From: Bacillus sp. AFS088145
GTDB taxonomy: Bacteria; Bacillota; Bacilli; Bacillales; Bacillaceae_G
Direction: 5' to 3'
Assembly: GCF_002564465.1 (NCBI RefSeq)
Contig: NZ_NUUX01000034.1
Location: 49,647-84,637 of the forward strand
DNA length: 34,991 nt
In this document: in pieces, positions 1 to 6,872 of the stretch
How the letters are laid out: every line of letters starts with the position of its first letter
Numbering within the stretch: the first letter of the stretch is position 1
The notes under the pieces: model-generated
What the model was told of the DNA's origin: nothing
Database searches by the model: none
Seen by the model: only the letters and a program-made list of their open reading frames with translations
Made by a program: the position numbers and the translations under genes

Positions 1-60
1 GCGCCTCGAAAGACAAGCGCTCGCAATCAGTCTGAAAATCAAATTTTTAGTACTTTTTCT
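1..60 (+). repeat. Dispersed palindromic repeat, copy A (cut by window edge)
   Basis: Bases 18-60 match the reverse complement of 5916-5958 at 40 of 43 positions, and bases 1-21 match the reverse complement of 8472-8492 exactly. The block contains GCGC...GCGC and then CAGTCTGAAA, which is one arm of the hairpin seen whole in the copy at 5880-5996. The other arm lies outside the window. It sits just downstream of the lysP stop codon. Confidence 0.8.
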
Positions 61-71
61 ACACGTTGAAA

Positions 72-1541
72 TTATTTTCTGGATAAGTCCATCTCTTTAT
101 AAGAAACAACTTTCGTTTTATGTTTAAATTTATAACCTAACCAAACAATTAAAAACACAGGAATTCCAATGTATGAAACAAGTACACCTTGCCAATCAAT
201 TGCCTTACCAGTGAATGCTTGCCAGTTTTGAGCTAGTACAATAAATAAACAAGCTAAGAATGCTAAAATTGGTCCAAGTGGGAACCATTTTGCGCGGTAA
301 GGTAGGTCATTCAAATCTTTACCTTGAGCAACATAAGCCTTACGGAAACGGTAATGAGAAATCGCAATACCTAACCAAGCAAGGAAACCTGATAGTCCTG
401 ATAAATTTAATAACCAAGTATACACTTGACCTTCACCGAAAAATGAAGATAAACATGCAAGTGAACCAACTGCAAGTGTTACATATAAAGCATTTGTAGG
501 AACTCCATTTTTATTTACTTTTGTTAAGAATTTAGGAGCTTTTCCTTCGACTGCTAGAGTGTATAACATACGAGTAGATGCGTATGTTCCACTATTACCT
601 GCCGATAAAACAGATGTTAAAATAACTGCATTCATTACAGAAGCCGCAAATGCAACACCTAATTTTTCAAACACTAAAGTAAATGGACTAACTGCCACGT
701 CGCCTCTCATTAAATCAGGATCTGTATATGGAATTAATAGACCAATTATGATAATAGCTAAAACATAAAATAAAAGGATACGCCAGAAAATTTGACGGAT
801 AGCTTTTGGAACATTTTTTTCTGGATGTTCTGTCTCCCCTGCTGCAACACCGATTAGCTCTGTACCTTGGAATGAGAAACCTGCAACAATAAAGATTGAT
901 AAAACACCTAAAAATCCATTATGAAACGGAGCATCACCAACAGTAAAGTTTTTGAAACCTGCATGATGTCCACTGATAATGCCAAAAATCATTGCAATAC
1001 CAACTACTAAAAAGACAACTACAGTTACAACTTTAATTAACGAAAACCAAAACTCTGATTCACCATAGCCTTTAACTGAGAGTAAATTTAAACCTAATAT
1101 AATCACTAAAAAGATTCCGCTCCATAATACTGCTGGAGAATGAGGGAACCAATATTTCATCAGCATTGCCGAAGCTAATAATTCAAAAGCTAAAGTGATT
1201 GCCCAGTTATACCAATAATTCCAACCCATAGCAAAACCAAATGCTGGATCAACGTAGCGAGATCCATAAGTACTAAATGAACCAGAAACTGGCAAATAAG
1301 TCGCCATTTCACCTAAACTAGTCATTAAGAAATAAACCATAATACCAATTAGTCCGTAAGCTAAAACAGCTCCACCAGGACCAGCTTGACTAATTGAAGT
1401 TCCACTAGCTAAAAACAAACCTGTCCCAATTGAACCACCAATTGAAATCATCGTTAAATGTCTTGCTTTAAGGCCCCTTTTTAAAGAACCATCGTGAGTA
1501 TTCGATCCTACTGTATCATTTTTAGGGTTTGTTAGTCCCAT
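72..1541 (-). CDS. lysP: Lysine-specific amino acid permease (APC superfamily)
   Basis: A 489-residue membrane transporter that should import lysine across the cytoplasmic membrane. The N-terminus reads LKARHLTMISIGGSIGTGLF, the classic entry to TM1 of the amino acid/polyamine/organocation family, and about twelve hydrophobic segments follow (including the GFSFQGTELIGVAAGE region of TM6). The start is the ATG at 1541 because AAGAGGAGGC lies 6-8 bases upstream. The frame stays open a further 58 codons upstream, but that part overlaps the riboswitch terminator and has no family similarity. Substrate assignment rests on the lysine riboswitch upstream (1745-1916), known to control lysine transport and synthesis genes; the protein alone would only say cationic or general amino acid permease. 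It is monocistronic, with the palindromic repeat directly downstream. Confidence 0.9.
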   Translation of the reverse strand: MGLTNPKNDTVGSNTHDGSLKRGLKARHLTMISIGGSIGTGLFLASGTSISQAGPGGAVLAYGLIGIMVYFLMTSLGEMATYLPVSGSFSTYGSRYVDPAFGFAMGWNYWYNWAITLAFELLASAMLMKYWFPHSPAVLWSGIFLVIILGLNLLSVKGYGESEFWFSLIKVVTVVVFLVVGIAMIFGIISGHHAGFKNFTVGDAPFHNGFLGVLSIFIVAGFSFQGTELIGVAAGETEHPEKNVPKAIRQIFWRILLFYVLAIIIIGLLIPYTDPDLMRGDVAVSPFTLVFEKLGVAFAASVMNAVILTSVLSAGNSGTYASTRMLYTLAVEGKAPKFLTKVNKNGVPTNALYVTLAVGSLACLSSFFGEGQVYTWLLNLSGLSGFLAWLGIAISHYRFRKAYVAQGKDLNDLPYRAKWFPLGPILAFLACLFIVLAQNWQAFTGKAIDWQGVLVSYIGIPVFLIVWLGYKFKHKTKVVSYKEMDLSRK

Positions 1542-1674
1542 CTTATTGCCTCCTCTTGATTCTTGCAATCTTATCTTTACGCGAGAATATGGGACGGTAT
1601 AAAAGTGTTGTATGATGTGTATTTTACTCAGTATTTTCGTCAATATGTAAAGAATGGAAAATCTGGTAAAATAC

Positions 1675-1706
1675 AAAAAAACACGTGAAGCAATGTTCAC
1701 GTGTTT
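1675..1706 (-). terminator. Riboswitch-controlled intrinsic terminator before lysP
   Basis: On the minus strand, an 11-bp perfect stem (AAACACGTGAA / TTCACGTGTTT) with a 6-base loop is followed by seven T. It lies between the lysine aptamer and lysP, about 134 bases before the start codon. This is the expression platform: lysine binding should favour this terminator and stop lysP transcription. Confidence 0.9.
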
Positions 1707-1744
1707 AAGACTCAATTATATGTGTCAAACAGCATCAACATCTC

Positions 1745-1916
1745 TTCAATAGCCCTCCACAAGAAATCTTGTGACAGTCCTATGCTTATTCAGCAATAGG
1801 CCCAGTAATAAATTTAAATGGTAAATTTATTACTTCGGCAGTTTCACCTTTTATTACTTTTCACAGGTACCATAAACCTCAAAGTAACGACTAATCAAAA
1901 CTGCGCCTCTATCCAT
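1745..1916 (-). promoter_or_regulatory. Lysine riboswitch (L box) aptamer
   Basis: Read on the minus strand the leader carries the hallmark blocks of the lysine aptamer in order: AGAGGCGCAG (1910-1901), CTGTGAAAAG, GGTGAAACTGCCGAAGTAAT, CTGGGCCTATTGCTGAATAA, GGACTGTCAC and GTGGAGGGCTATT (about 1759-1747). The ends pair as the P1 helix (ATAG with CTAT). These blocks align in sequence and spacing with the B. subtilis lysC L box as I know it. A terminator follows at 1675-1706, so control is by transcription attenuation of lysP. Confidence 0.95.
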
Positions 1917-1955
1917 ACGAGATAAAGATTATATTAAATTAATTTTTATAAACTC

Positions 1956-1985
1956 AATATACAATCTATTAATCTAGTTTGTCAA
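1956..1985 (-). promoter_or_regulatory. Probable sigma-A promoter of the lysine riboswitch/lysP transcript
   Basis: On the minus strand TTGACA (1985-1980), an 18-base spacer and TATATT (1961-1956) lie about 40 bases before the first conserved block of the lysine aptamer. The -35 is perfect and the position is right for the start of the leader RNA. Confidence 0.7.
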
Positions 1986-2057
1986 TAAATTTTTCGACAA
2001 AAGTAGACTCAACCTAATAGATGAATGACTTGATTTTCGCTTCATGATGCTCATATC

Positions 2058-2087
2058 TTGTACCTAGCACTTATGTTTTTGTATAAT
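2058..2087 (+). promoter_or_regulatory. Probable sigma-A promoter of pdxK
   Basis: TTGTAC (2058-2063), an 18-base spacer and a perfect TATAAT (2082-2087) lie 33 bases before the pdxK start. The transcript leader would be short, with no room for a riboswitch. Confidence 0.65.
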
Positions 2088-2120
2088 AATTCTATGTACT
2101 TCAAAGGAGGAATTTTTCAC

Positions 2121-2936
2121 ATGACAATTTATAAAGCATTGACACTTGCGGGATCTGATAGTAGTGGTGGAGCTGGATTACAAGCTGATATTAAAACATT
2201 TCAGGAACGTAATGTTTATGGCATGAGTGCAATTACAACTTTAGTAGCGATGGATCCGCATAATCATTGGCATCATCAAGTATTTCCAATTGATATAGAT
2301 ACAATTGCAGCACAATTAGAAACAATCGTTGTTGGCGTTGGAATTCAAGCAATGAAAACAGGGATGCTTGGTTCAACTGAAATAATTGAGTTAGCCGCAA
2401 AAACAATAAAAAAACATAATATTGATCGAGTTGTTGTCGATCCAGTTATGATTTGTAAAGGAAATGACGAGGCTCTTCACCCAGAAACAAATGATGCATT
2501 AAGAGAAATTTTAGTACCACTTTCAACTGTTGTAACACCAAATTTATTTGAGGCAGCTCAATTAGCTAAAATGCCTCCAATCTGCACTGTTGAACAAATG
2601 GAAGAAGCAGCACGTAAAATCCATGAATTAGGGGCTAAATATGTTCTAGTTAAAGGTGGAAGCAAAATTCAGCATGAAAATGCAATAGATGTATTATTTG
2701 ATGGTGAAAAAATCGAGCATCTAGAATCTGACAGAATCGAAACTACATATACTCACGGTGCGGGTTGTACTTATTCTGCAGCTATTTGTGCAGAGCTTGC
2801 TAAAGGTGCTGAACCAAGAGAAGCAATCTACACTGCAAAGAAATTCATTACGGAAGCAATTCGTCACTCATTCCCACTTAATCAATACGTTGGCCCAACA
2901 AACCACATGGCATATCGATTACATGGAGAAGGCTAA
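2121..2936 (+). CDS. pdxK: Pyridoxine kinase, ThiD-like PdxK
   Basis: A 271-residue cytoplasmic ribokinase-fold kinase for vitamin B6 salvage (pyridoxine/pyridoxal/pyridoxamine to the 5'-phosphate). The N-terminal GSDSSGGAGLQADIKTF is the substrate-side motif of the ThiD/PdxK group, and THGAGCTYSAA near residue 212 is the ATP/anion-hole motif in which Cys replaces the usual Asp, as in ThiD and B. subtilis PdxK. Length equals B. subtilis PdxK, and segments such as MDPHNHWHHQVFPID and SFPLNQYVGPT are characteristic of PdxK rather than of the HMP-P kinase ThiD. The start is ATG 2121 with AAAGGAGG ten bases upstream; the frame opens earlier (2058) but that stretch is the promoter. It stands alone and ends in a strong terminator. 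Confidence 0.92.
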   Translation: MTIYKALTLAGSDSSGGAGLQADIKTFQERNVYGMSAITTLVAMDPHNHWHHQVFPIDIDTIAAQLETIVVGVGIQAMKTGMLGSTEIIELAAKTIKKHNIDRVVVDPVMICKGNDEALHPETNDALREILVPLSTVVTPNLFEAAQLAKMPPICTVEQMEEAARKIHELGAKYVLVKGGSKIQHENAIDVLFDGEKIEHLESDRIETTYTHGAGCTYSAAICAELAKGAEPREAIYTAKKFITEAIRHSFPLNQYVGPTNHMAYRLHGEG

Positions 2937-2949
2937 TATCAAATAATGG

Positions 2950-2996
2950 GGCTGTCTCATAAGTCAGATTAACTGACGTATGAGGCGCCTTTTTTT
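2950..2996 (+). terminator. Terminator of pdxK
   Basis: A long stem, GGCTGTCTCATAAGTCAG with CTGACGTATGAGGCGCC, closes on a short loop (ATTAA) and is followed by seven T (2990-2996), 13 bases after the pdxK stop codon. Confidence 0.9.
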
Positions 2997-3196
2997 AATT
3001 GTAAAAAATGGTGGTAGGATTTCTCAACAATGCTTTAGCTTAAAGCTGATATGATTGATCTTTTTTACAGATAATTAGCAGATTTTTATCAAGTTTTTAT
3101 TCGATTTGGAACAGATTTACTAGTTTTTGATTTGAAAGTATCTACTATTTTTTAATTTGGAGGTCATAATACCTTAACTGGCATAGGTAATTTTTA

Positions 3197-3316
3197 ATTT
3201 TATTTGCGATTCCTTGGAATTTAATTGCAGTTTCGCTAAATTTATTTGCGATTCCCTAATTTTAATTGCAGTTTCACCAAATTAAATTGCGATTTTCAGA
3301 TTTTATTTGCAGTCCA
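3197..3316. repeat. Degenerate tandem array, about 21-bp period, six units
   Basis: A TTGC core recurs with its G at 3206, 3227, 3248, 3268, 3289 and 3309 (steps of 20-21 bases). Units alternate between an ATTTGCGATTCC type and an AATTGCAGTTTC type, so the true unit may be a 41-bp dimer present three times. The array lies in the 450-base gene-free gap between pdxK and the small gene at 3384; apart from it and the flanking terminators I see nothing else in that gap. Confidence 0.75.
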
Positions 3317-3340
3317 CGTATATTTTTTATTTTAGAGTAT

Positions 3341-3367
3341 AAAAAAAGGGCAAAGGTTTCCCTATCC
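3341..3367 (-). terminator. Probable terminator of the 3384-3593 gene
   Basis: On the minus strand GGG...AGG GAAA CCT...CCC forms an interrupted stem with a GAAA loop, then seven T. It lies 17 bases after the stop codon. The same GGGAAACCTT core occurs in the terminator at 5030-5069. Confidence 0.6.
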
Positions 3368-3383
3368 CCCATGTTCCCACTTT

Positions 3384-3593
3384 TCACTTAACGATTCCCT
3401 TAATTGCCTTAAATGCATTTTTTCCTTTGAAATAAATGAATCTTTCCCATTTAGCTAATAAACCATTTCCATTTTCACCATTTTCAATCTGAAGCGCATG
3501 CTGTTTATGAAAATCAGCAACTCGTTCATTATGTTTTGTATGCAAAGTGTTTAGGCGCGTGTGAAGATGTAATGCATGTTTGTTTTGTCCCAT
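3384..3593 (-). CDS. Small histidine-rich hypothetical protein
   Basis: A 69-residue protein I do not recognise. The first half is rich in His (9 His in the first 40 residues, in HALHLH, HTKHN, FHKQH) and looks like an amphipathic helix; the second half, GLLAKWERFIYFKGKNAFKA, is basic and aromatic. It has no signal peptide or membrane segment. It is very likely real: the ATG is preceded by AAAGGAGGAGGGTGAT, a near-perfect ribosome binding site, and a terminator follows. The His spacing could bind a metal, but there is no CxxC or known fold to support this. Confidence 0.7.
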   Translation of the reverse strand: MGQNKHALHLHTRLNTLHTKHNERVADFHKQHALQIENGENGNGLLAKWERFIYFKGKNAFKAIKGIVK

Positions 3594-3794
3594 ATGATCA
3601 CCCTCCTCCTTTAGTTAATAGCATCTTAAATAATTTATAAATAGTTTGAAGCATACACGATTGATTTTTCGATTAATTTCTACTTTATTTCCTAAATACT
3701 ATTACACTTTCAATAATTTTGATCATCAAATTACCATTATTTAACATTTTTTTATGTATTGCATGTTATTATATATAGAAAGGAAGTGGAATTT

Positions 3795-4112
3795 ATGCGA
3801 AAAAACTTTTCCATATTAATGATAACATTTATGCTTCTTTCAGTGATTGGTTGCGAAAAAAATAAAAACGAAAATATCCAAGGGATTGCATATGCTAGCT
3901 TAACAAGAACTGAACAGGCTGCATTAAGTGATAAACATGGGGTCGTTAAAAAAGTGGATTCCATACCTAATCATGCGACTATACTAAATAAAAACTATCA
4001 TAAAGATAAACTATATTCTGTTACTTTTAATGGAGATAATCCTGAAGGGAAGATTGTTATCTATATAGATACTGAGACAAACAAAAAAGTCGGAATGATT
4101 GGTGAGGATTAA
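3795..4112 (+). CDS. Small secreted lipoprotein, unknown function
   Basis: A 105-residue protein with a Lys/Arg start (MRKN), a hydrophobic run and the lipobox VIGC with Cys20, so it should be exported, lipidated by Lgt and anchored outside the membrane. The mature part begins with a charged linker (EKNKNENIQG). The C-terminal half alternates polar and hydrophobic residues (KLYSVTFNGD, KIVIYIDTET), suggesting a small beta-rich domain. I do not recognise a family. Start chosen at ATG 3795: AAAGGAAGTGG lies 6-8 bases upstream and the signal peptide begins there; the frame is open 12 codons further but without signal-like sequence. A bidirectional terminator follows. Confidence 0.8.
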   Translation: MRKNFSILMITFMLLSVIGCEKNKNENIQGIAYASLTRTEQAALSDKHGVVKKVDSIPNHATILNKNYHKDKLYSVTFNGDNPEGKIVIYIDTETNKKVGMIGED

Positions 4113-4139
4113 TTTTTTGAACAATATAATCCAAAAGTT

Positions 4140-4174
4140 AAAGAGCGATATTAATCATTAATCGCTCTTTAATT
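4140..4174. terminator. Bidirectional terminator between the lipoprotein gene and ydeI
   Basis: AAAGAGCGAT (4140-4149) pairs perfectly with ATCGCTCTTT (4161-4170) across an 11-base loop. T-rich sequence follows on the plus side; the minus-side tail is weaker. It sits between two convergent stop codons. Confidence 0.75.
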
Positions 4175-4194
4175 TATTATTGGTTTTAATAAAA

Positions 4195-4788
4195 CTAATC
4201 ATTTAATCCTTTACCATCGAGAATTTGATCAATATATTTTTCAACCCTAGATGTACGAGTTTTCGATTGTTTTGGTTGAGAAAAATAATAAATATAAGCT
4301 CTTTGACGCCCTGGCGTTAATGCTTCAAAAGCCGTTTTTAAGGCCGGGTTTTCATCTAATTTAAGTTGTAATTCTTCAGGAACTTCATAATCTGAAGTCT
4401 TTTTTAATTCTACTTGCAAACCTGCTTTTTCCACTTCAATTGCTTCTTTAATATAGTCTTTCAAAACGCTTTCCATTTCAATTATTTCCTGAATATTGGT
4501 GAACCGTATCTGACGTGCTGATTGTACATTTTCTGTTTGTTGAATCAGAATGCCTTTGGGATCTTTTAACAACGCACCTTTGTGAAACAGAAGTGCACAA
4601 TATTCTTTAAAACCATGAATTAAAACGATATTTTTATTATCAAGTGTGTAGCAAGGATGCATCCATTTAAAATCTTCAGTCAGTTCACAGTCAATGACGA
4701 TTTCTCTTAACTTATAAAATTCTTCTTGCCACTTTTTCGCTCTCAATAAAAATGCTTCAACTTTAGGATGCATATTATTATTTGTCAT
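4195..4788 (-). CDS. ydeI: YdeI/OmdA-family protein
   Basis: A 197-residue cytoplasmic protein closely resembling B. subtilis YdeI. Residues 1-115 form the DUF1801 region (WQEEFYKLREI, NIVLIHGFKEYCALLFHKGA, LIQQTENVQSARQIRF). Residues 135-197 carry the OmdA-type helical tail with PALKTAFEALTPGRQRAYIYY and the QPKQSKTRTSRVEK motif. The molecular function is unknown. Start at ATG 4788, with AAGAGGTG ten bases upstream. Its end faces the lipoprotein gene across a shared terminator. The gene is monocistronic; the 240 bases upstream to the nitroreductase terminator hold nothing I can identify. Confidence 0.9.
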   Translation of the reverse strand: MTNNNMHPKVEAFLLRAKKWQEEFYKLREIVIDCELTEDFKWMHPCYTLDNKNIVLIHGFKEYCALLFHKGALLKDPKGILIQQTENVQSARQIRFTNIQEIIEMESVLKDYIKEAIEVEKAGLQVELKKTSDYEVPEELQLKLDENPALKTAFEALTPGRQRAYIYYFSQPKQSKTRTSRVEKYIDQILDGKGLND

Positions 4789-5029
4789 CGATAAACACCT
4801 CTTATTAATTCCACTTTTTTAGCCTTATTAGCCTTAATAAAAATAAATTATCTTCAGAATTTTCATCTCAATAATATAATTAGTTCAAAAATCTTCGTTT
4901 TAAATTTTACTATACATGTTTTTATAATACCACTCGGATTGGCTCATCCACTTATTCTTAGCTAGTTAGATGGACATTTAGTCCCCTCCAAAACGTTATT
5001 CTTTAAACGGATGCAAATTTCCTTCATAC

Positions 5030-5069
5030 AAAAAAAGAACAGGTCCAAGGTTTCCCTTATCCCTGCTCT
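5030..5069 (-). terminator. Terminator of the nitroreductase gene
   Basis: On the minus strand AGAGCAGG pairs with CCTGTTCT, with an inner AAGG GAAA CCTT hairpin, and is followed by seven T. It lies about 20 bases after the stop codon. Confidence 0.85.
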
Positions 5070-5087
5070 ACATACTCTTCTAAGTAA

Positions 5088-5795
5088 TTAGTACTGTTCC
5101 CAAGCAACAACTTCATCTAAAGTTAAACGAACTTTTTCGAAGCCTGCTTTGATTCCTTTACCAACTGAAATTAACATAACTGGTTTGAAGTTTGCTGGTA
5201 CATTGAAAGCTTCTACAAATTTCGTTTGGTCAAATCCACCCATTGGAACTGTATCTAAACCTTTTGCTTTTGCTGCAAGCATAAATTGCATTGAAACTAA
5301 TCCACCATCAACCATCGCAATTTTTGTTGCAATTTCTTCTGGTAAACCACCGTAGTTTTTCACGATTGATCCTACGTAGAAGTCTTTCACTTCCTGAGTC
5401 ATCATACCTTTTTCAACTAATTCATCATAAATGCGATCGGCATTTTTATATGCTTCTGTATCACCTAAAACAGCGATTACTGCAGATGCATCCACAACTT
5501 GTTGTTGGTTATTAGCGATTGGTAATAATTTTTGTTTAGTATCTTGGTCCTTAATAACAAGGAATCTCCATGGTTGTAAATTTGAAGAAGATGGAGCTAG
5601 AACTGCAATTTCTAGTAATTCCTTAATTTCATCATCAGACATTTGAAAGCTTGGATCGTAGTGACGAACTGATCTTCTTTCCTTTGCTACAGTGAAGAAA
5701 TCCGTACTATCAAGTTCTTTTGGCGCTTCTTTACCAAAATCAATTTCATTTACTTTATTTAAATACTCTTCTTTTTCAGATTTAACATTAGACAT
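5088..5795 (-). CDS. Nitroreductase family FMN-dependent oxidoreductase
   Basis: A 235-residue flavoprotein of the NAD(P)H:FMN nitroreductase fold, expected to reduce quinones, nitroaromatics or similar electrophiles in the cytoplasm. The FMN phosphate/ribityl motif ERRSVRHYD starts at residue 39, LAPSSSNLQPWRFLVIKD is the second cofactor block, and MGGFDQTKFVEAF plus SVGKG close the domain. The first 25 residues are an extra polar extension relative to many family members. Start at ATG 5795, with GGAGAG upstream. The gene lies 200 bases downstream of an Rrf2 regulator on the same strand, and its promoter is bracketed by two ACTGTA-N11-TACAGT operators, so induction by thiol or electrophile stress through that regulator is likely (inference). 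Confidence 0.9.
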   Translation of the reverse strand: MSNVKSEKEEYLNKVNEIDFGKEAPKELDSTDFFTVAKERRSVRHYDPSFQMSDDEIKELLEIAVLAPSSSNLQPWRFLVIKDQDTKQKLLPIANNQQQVVDASAVIAVLGDTEAYKNADRIYDELVEKGMMTQEVKDFYVGSIVKNYGGLPEEIATKIAMVDGGLVSMQFMLAAKAKGLDTVPMGGFDQTKFVEAFNVPANFKPVMLISVGKGIKAGFEKVRLTLDEVVAWEQY

Positions 5796-5815
5796 ATTTA
5801 ATCTCTCCTTAATTA

Positions 5816-5872
5816 ACTGTATTCTTTACAAATACAGTATATGACTTTAACTGTATAAAAGTCAACTACAGT
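5816..5872 (-). promoter_or_regulatory. Nitroreductase promoter with two ACTGTA-N11-TACAGT operators
   Basis: The minus strand holds TTGACT (5865-5860), an 18-base spacer and TATACT (5841-5836). Two dyads of identical architecture overlap it: ACTGTA-N11-TACAGT at 5816-5838 (arms extend to a perfect 8 bp) covers the -10 and initiation region, and ACTGTA-N11-TACAGT at 5850-5872 covers the -35. Their centres are 34 bases apart, about three helix turns, so two dimers would bind one face of the DNA and block RNA polymerase. The likely ligand is the Rrf2 protein encoded just upstream. Confidence 0.75.
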
Positions 5873-5879
5873 TTACAAA

Positions 5880-5996
5880 AAAATAAAATCGAAACATTTT
5901 AGTTTCGACTAAATTAGAAAAAATACTAATAATTTGATTTTCAGACTGATTGCAAGCGTTTGGCGGGCAGTCTGAAACTAGTTTCGATTTTATTTT
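5880..5996. repeat. Palindromic repeat, copy B, complete with terminal inverted repeats
   Basis: A 117-bp element. The 16-bp ends AAAATAAAATCGAAAC (5880-5895) and GTTTCGATTTTATTTT (5981-5996) are perfect inverted repeats. Inside, TTTCAGACTG (5939-5948) pairs with CAGTCTGAAA (5968-5977). Bases 5916-5958 match copy A at the window start. The right end overlaps the stop codon of the Rrf2 gene (5995-5997), and on the minus strand the folded RNA would be followed by T-rich sequence, so it may also terminate that gene. It has no coding capacity and no clear target duplication. Confidence 0.75.
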
Positions 5997-6417
5997 ACCC
6001 ATTTTCCTTTGGTAATAAGTCTGAAATTGTTTTCTTTGCAAGACCTTCAACAAGCCAGCTTTCCATCTCATCTTTTAAATCATATAAAGCAGATCGTGTA
6101 GATGGTGTAAAACATTCCTTACTATTTACATCTAAGAAGCCTTTTGAATATGGATCTGATCTCATCGCATCATAAACATCTTTTAAAGTAATTTCATTAG
6201 CACCTCTGGCTAAATAATATCCACCATCTCGTCCTTCTTTAGCTGAAATAATGCCTGCCTTAACTAAATTGGCAAGAATTTTTCTTAAAAAAGTAGATTG
6301 TGCTTCAAGTTTTTGAGCTAATACTGCGCTTGGACAGATTCCGTCTTGCTCCGCTAAAACTAGTAGAGATTGCAATGCTAGTCCAAACCATTTCGTACTA
6401 GAAACCTTATCTTTCAA
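5995..6417 (-). CDS. Rrf2-family transcriptional regulator
   Basis: A winged-helix repressor of about 140 residues. The N-terminal HTH (KWFGLALQSLLVLA, AQKLEAQSTFLRKILANLVK) and the wing (GRDGGYYLARG) are clear. There are only two cysteines, DGIC and KECF (Cys30 and Cys104 counted from the upstream ATG), so the three-Cys iron-sulfur site of IscR/NsrR is absent. The two positions resemble the redox pair of the staphylococcal Rrf2 regulator HypR. Start: ATG at 6423 leaves GAGG only three bases away, whereas the TTG at 6417 has GAGGTG at ideal distance, so TTG is preferred. It is followed by the nitroreductase gene on the same strand, its likely target. Confidence 0.85.
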   Translation of the reverse strand: MKDKVSSTKWFGLALQSLLVLAEQDGICPSAVLAQKLEAQSTFLRKILANLVKAGIISAKEGRDGGYYLARGANEITLKDVYDAMRSDPYSKGFLDVNSKECFTPSTRSALYDLKDEMESWLVEGLAKKTISDLLPKENG

Positions 6418-6481
6418 GATCATTCACCTCAGTTACTAGTCTAAACTATTTTTTGAAAAAGACAACCTTATCAAGATTAAT

Positions 6482-6511
6482 ATTATACAGTGATGAAAAA
6501 AATTAAGTGAA
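6482..6511 (-). promoter_or_regulatory. Probable promoter of the Rrf2 gene with an operator half-site
   Basis: Minus strand TTCACT (6511-6506), an 18-base spacer and a perfect TATAAT (6487-6482). An ACTGTA half-site (6491-6486) overlaps the -10, the same half-site found four times at the nitroreductase promoter. No TACAGT partner lies 11 bases away, so autoregulation would be weak or absent. Confidence 0.5.
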
Positions 6512-6587
6512 TTTAGAAAGTCCTACGTCTTTTCCTAAATTCGAAATAATGATTCGTAGTGTTAAGTGACTATTAAATTCCTAATAA

Positions 6588-6800
6588 TCATTTCTTTTGA
6601 CATTTCACCATCGTAAATTTAAACGGAGGTTTACTTTCCATATTCTTATGTGGTTCAAGAATTTCGGAAACTTCGATTAATCCATACTTTCCAAATTCTT
6701 GTTTGATCGAATCAGAATCATAAAAGTACATTTTTATCCCTTCCATTATCTCGAAGTAGTCTTTATCTAGCAGTTTTCCCTTTCCGTACAACCATTCAAT
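6588..6800 (-). pseudogene. C-terminal remnant of a class I SAM-dependent methyltransferase
   Basis: The reading frame is open from just after a TAG (6801-6803) to 6588, about 70 codons. The translation (KGKLLDKDYFEIMEGIKMYF, YDSDSIKQEFGKYGLIEVSE, PPFKFTMVKCQKK) resembles the last strands of a methyltransferase of the ubiE type, where the beta6-beta7 hairpin closes the fold. The SAM-binding N-terminal part is missing, and no ribosome binding site precedes the only start (TTG 6791). I read it as the tail of a deleted gene rather than a working protein. Family assignment is from memory of similar Bacillus C-termini. Confidence 0.5.
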
Positions 6801-6836
6801 CTAATTATCCAATTGAGATATTATTTGTTTTCAAAA

Positions 6837-6861
6837 AAAGAAAGACCCAAGGTCTTTCTTT
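6837..6861. terminator. Bidirectional terminator after the MFS gene
   Basis: GAAAGACC (6840-6847) and GGTCTTTC (6851-6858) form a perfect stem on a three-base loop, extended by AAA/TTT. A-rich and T-rich flanks give a U-run in both directions. It lies 12 bases past the MFS stop codon. Confidence 0.85.
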
Positions 6862-6872
6862 TTTATTTCTAT

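Noticed and set aside
1542-1715. 58-residue N-terminal extension of LysP
   Set aside because: It lacks a ribosome site, overlaps the riboswitch terminator, and the ATG at 1541 has AGGAGG at good distance.
3197-3316. Tandem array as a CRISPR
   Set aside because: Units are about 21 bp with no distinct spacers, cores are degenerate, and no cas gene is present.
5880-5996. Insertion sequence
   Set aside because: At 117 bp with no transposase and no clear target duplication it can only be a non-autonomous element or a structural repeat.
5862-6175. Short open frames on both strands across the palindromic repeat
   Set aside because: They arise from the A/T-rich inverted repeat and the antisense of the Rrf2 gene, and have no ribosome sites.
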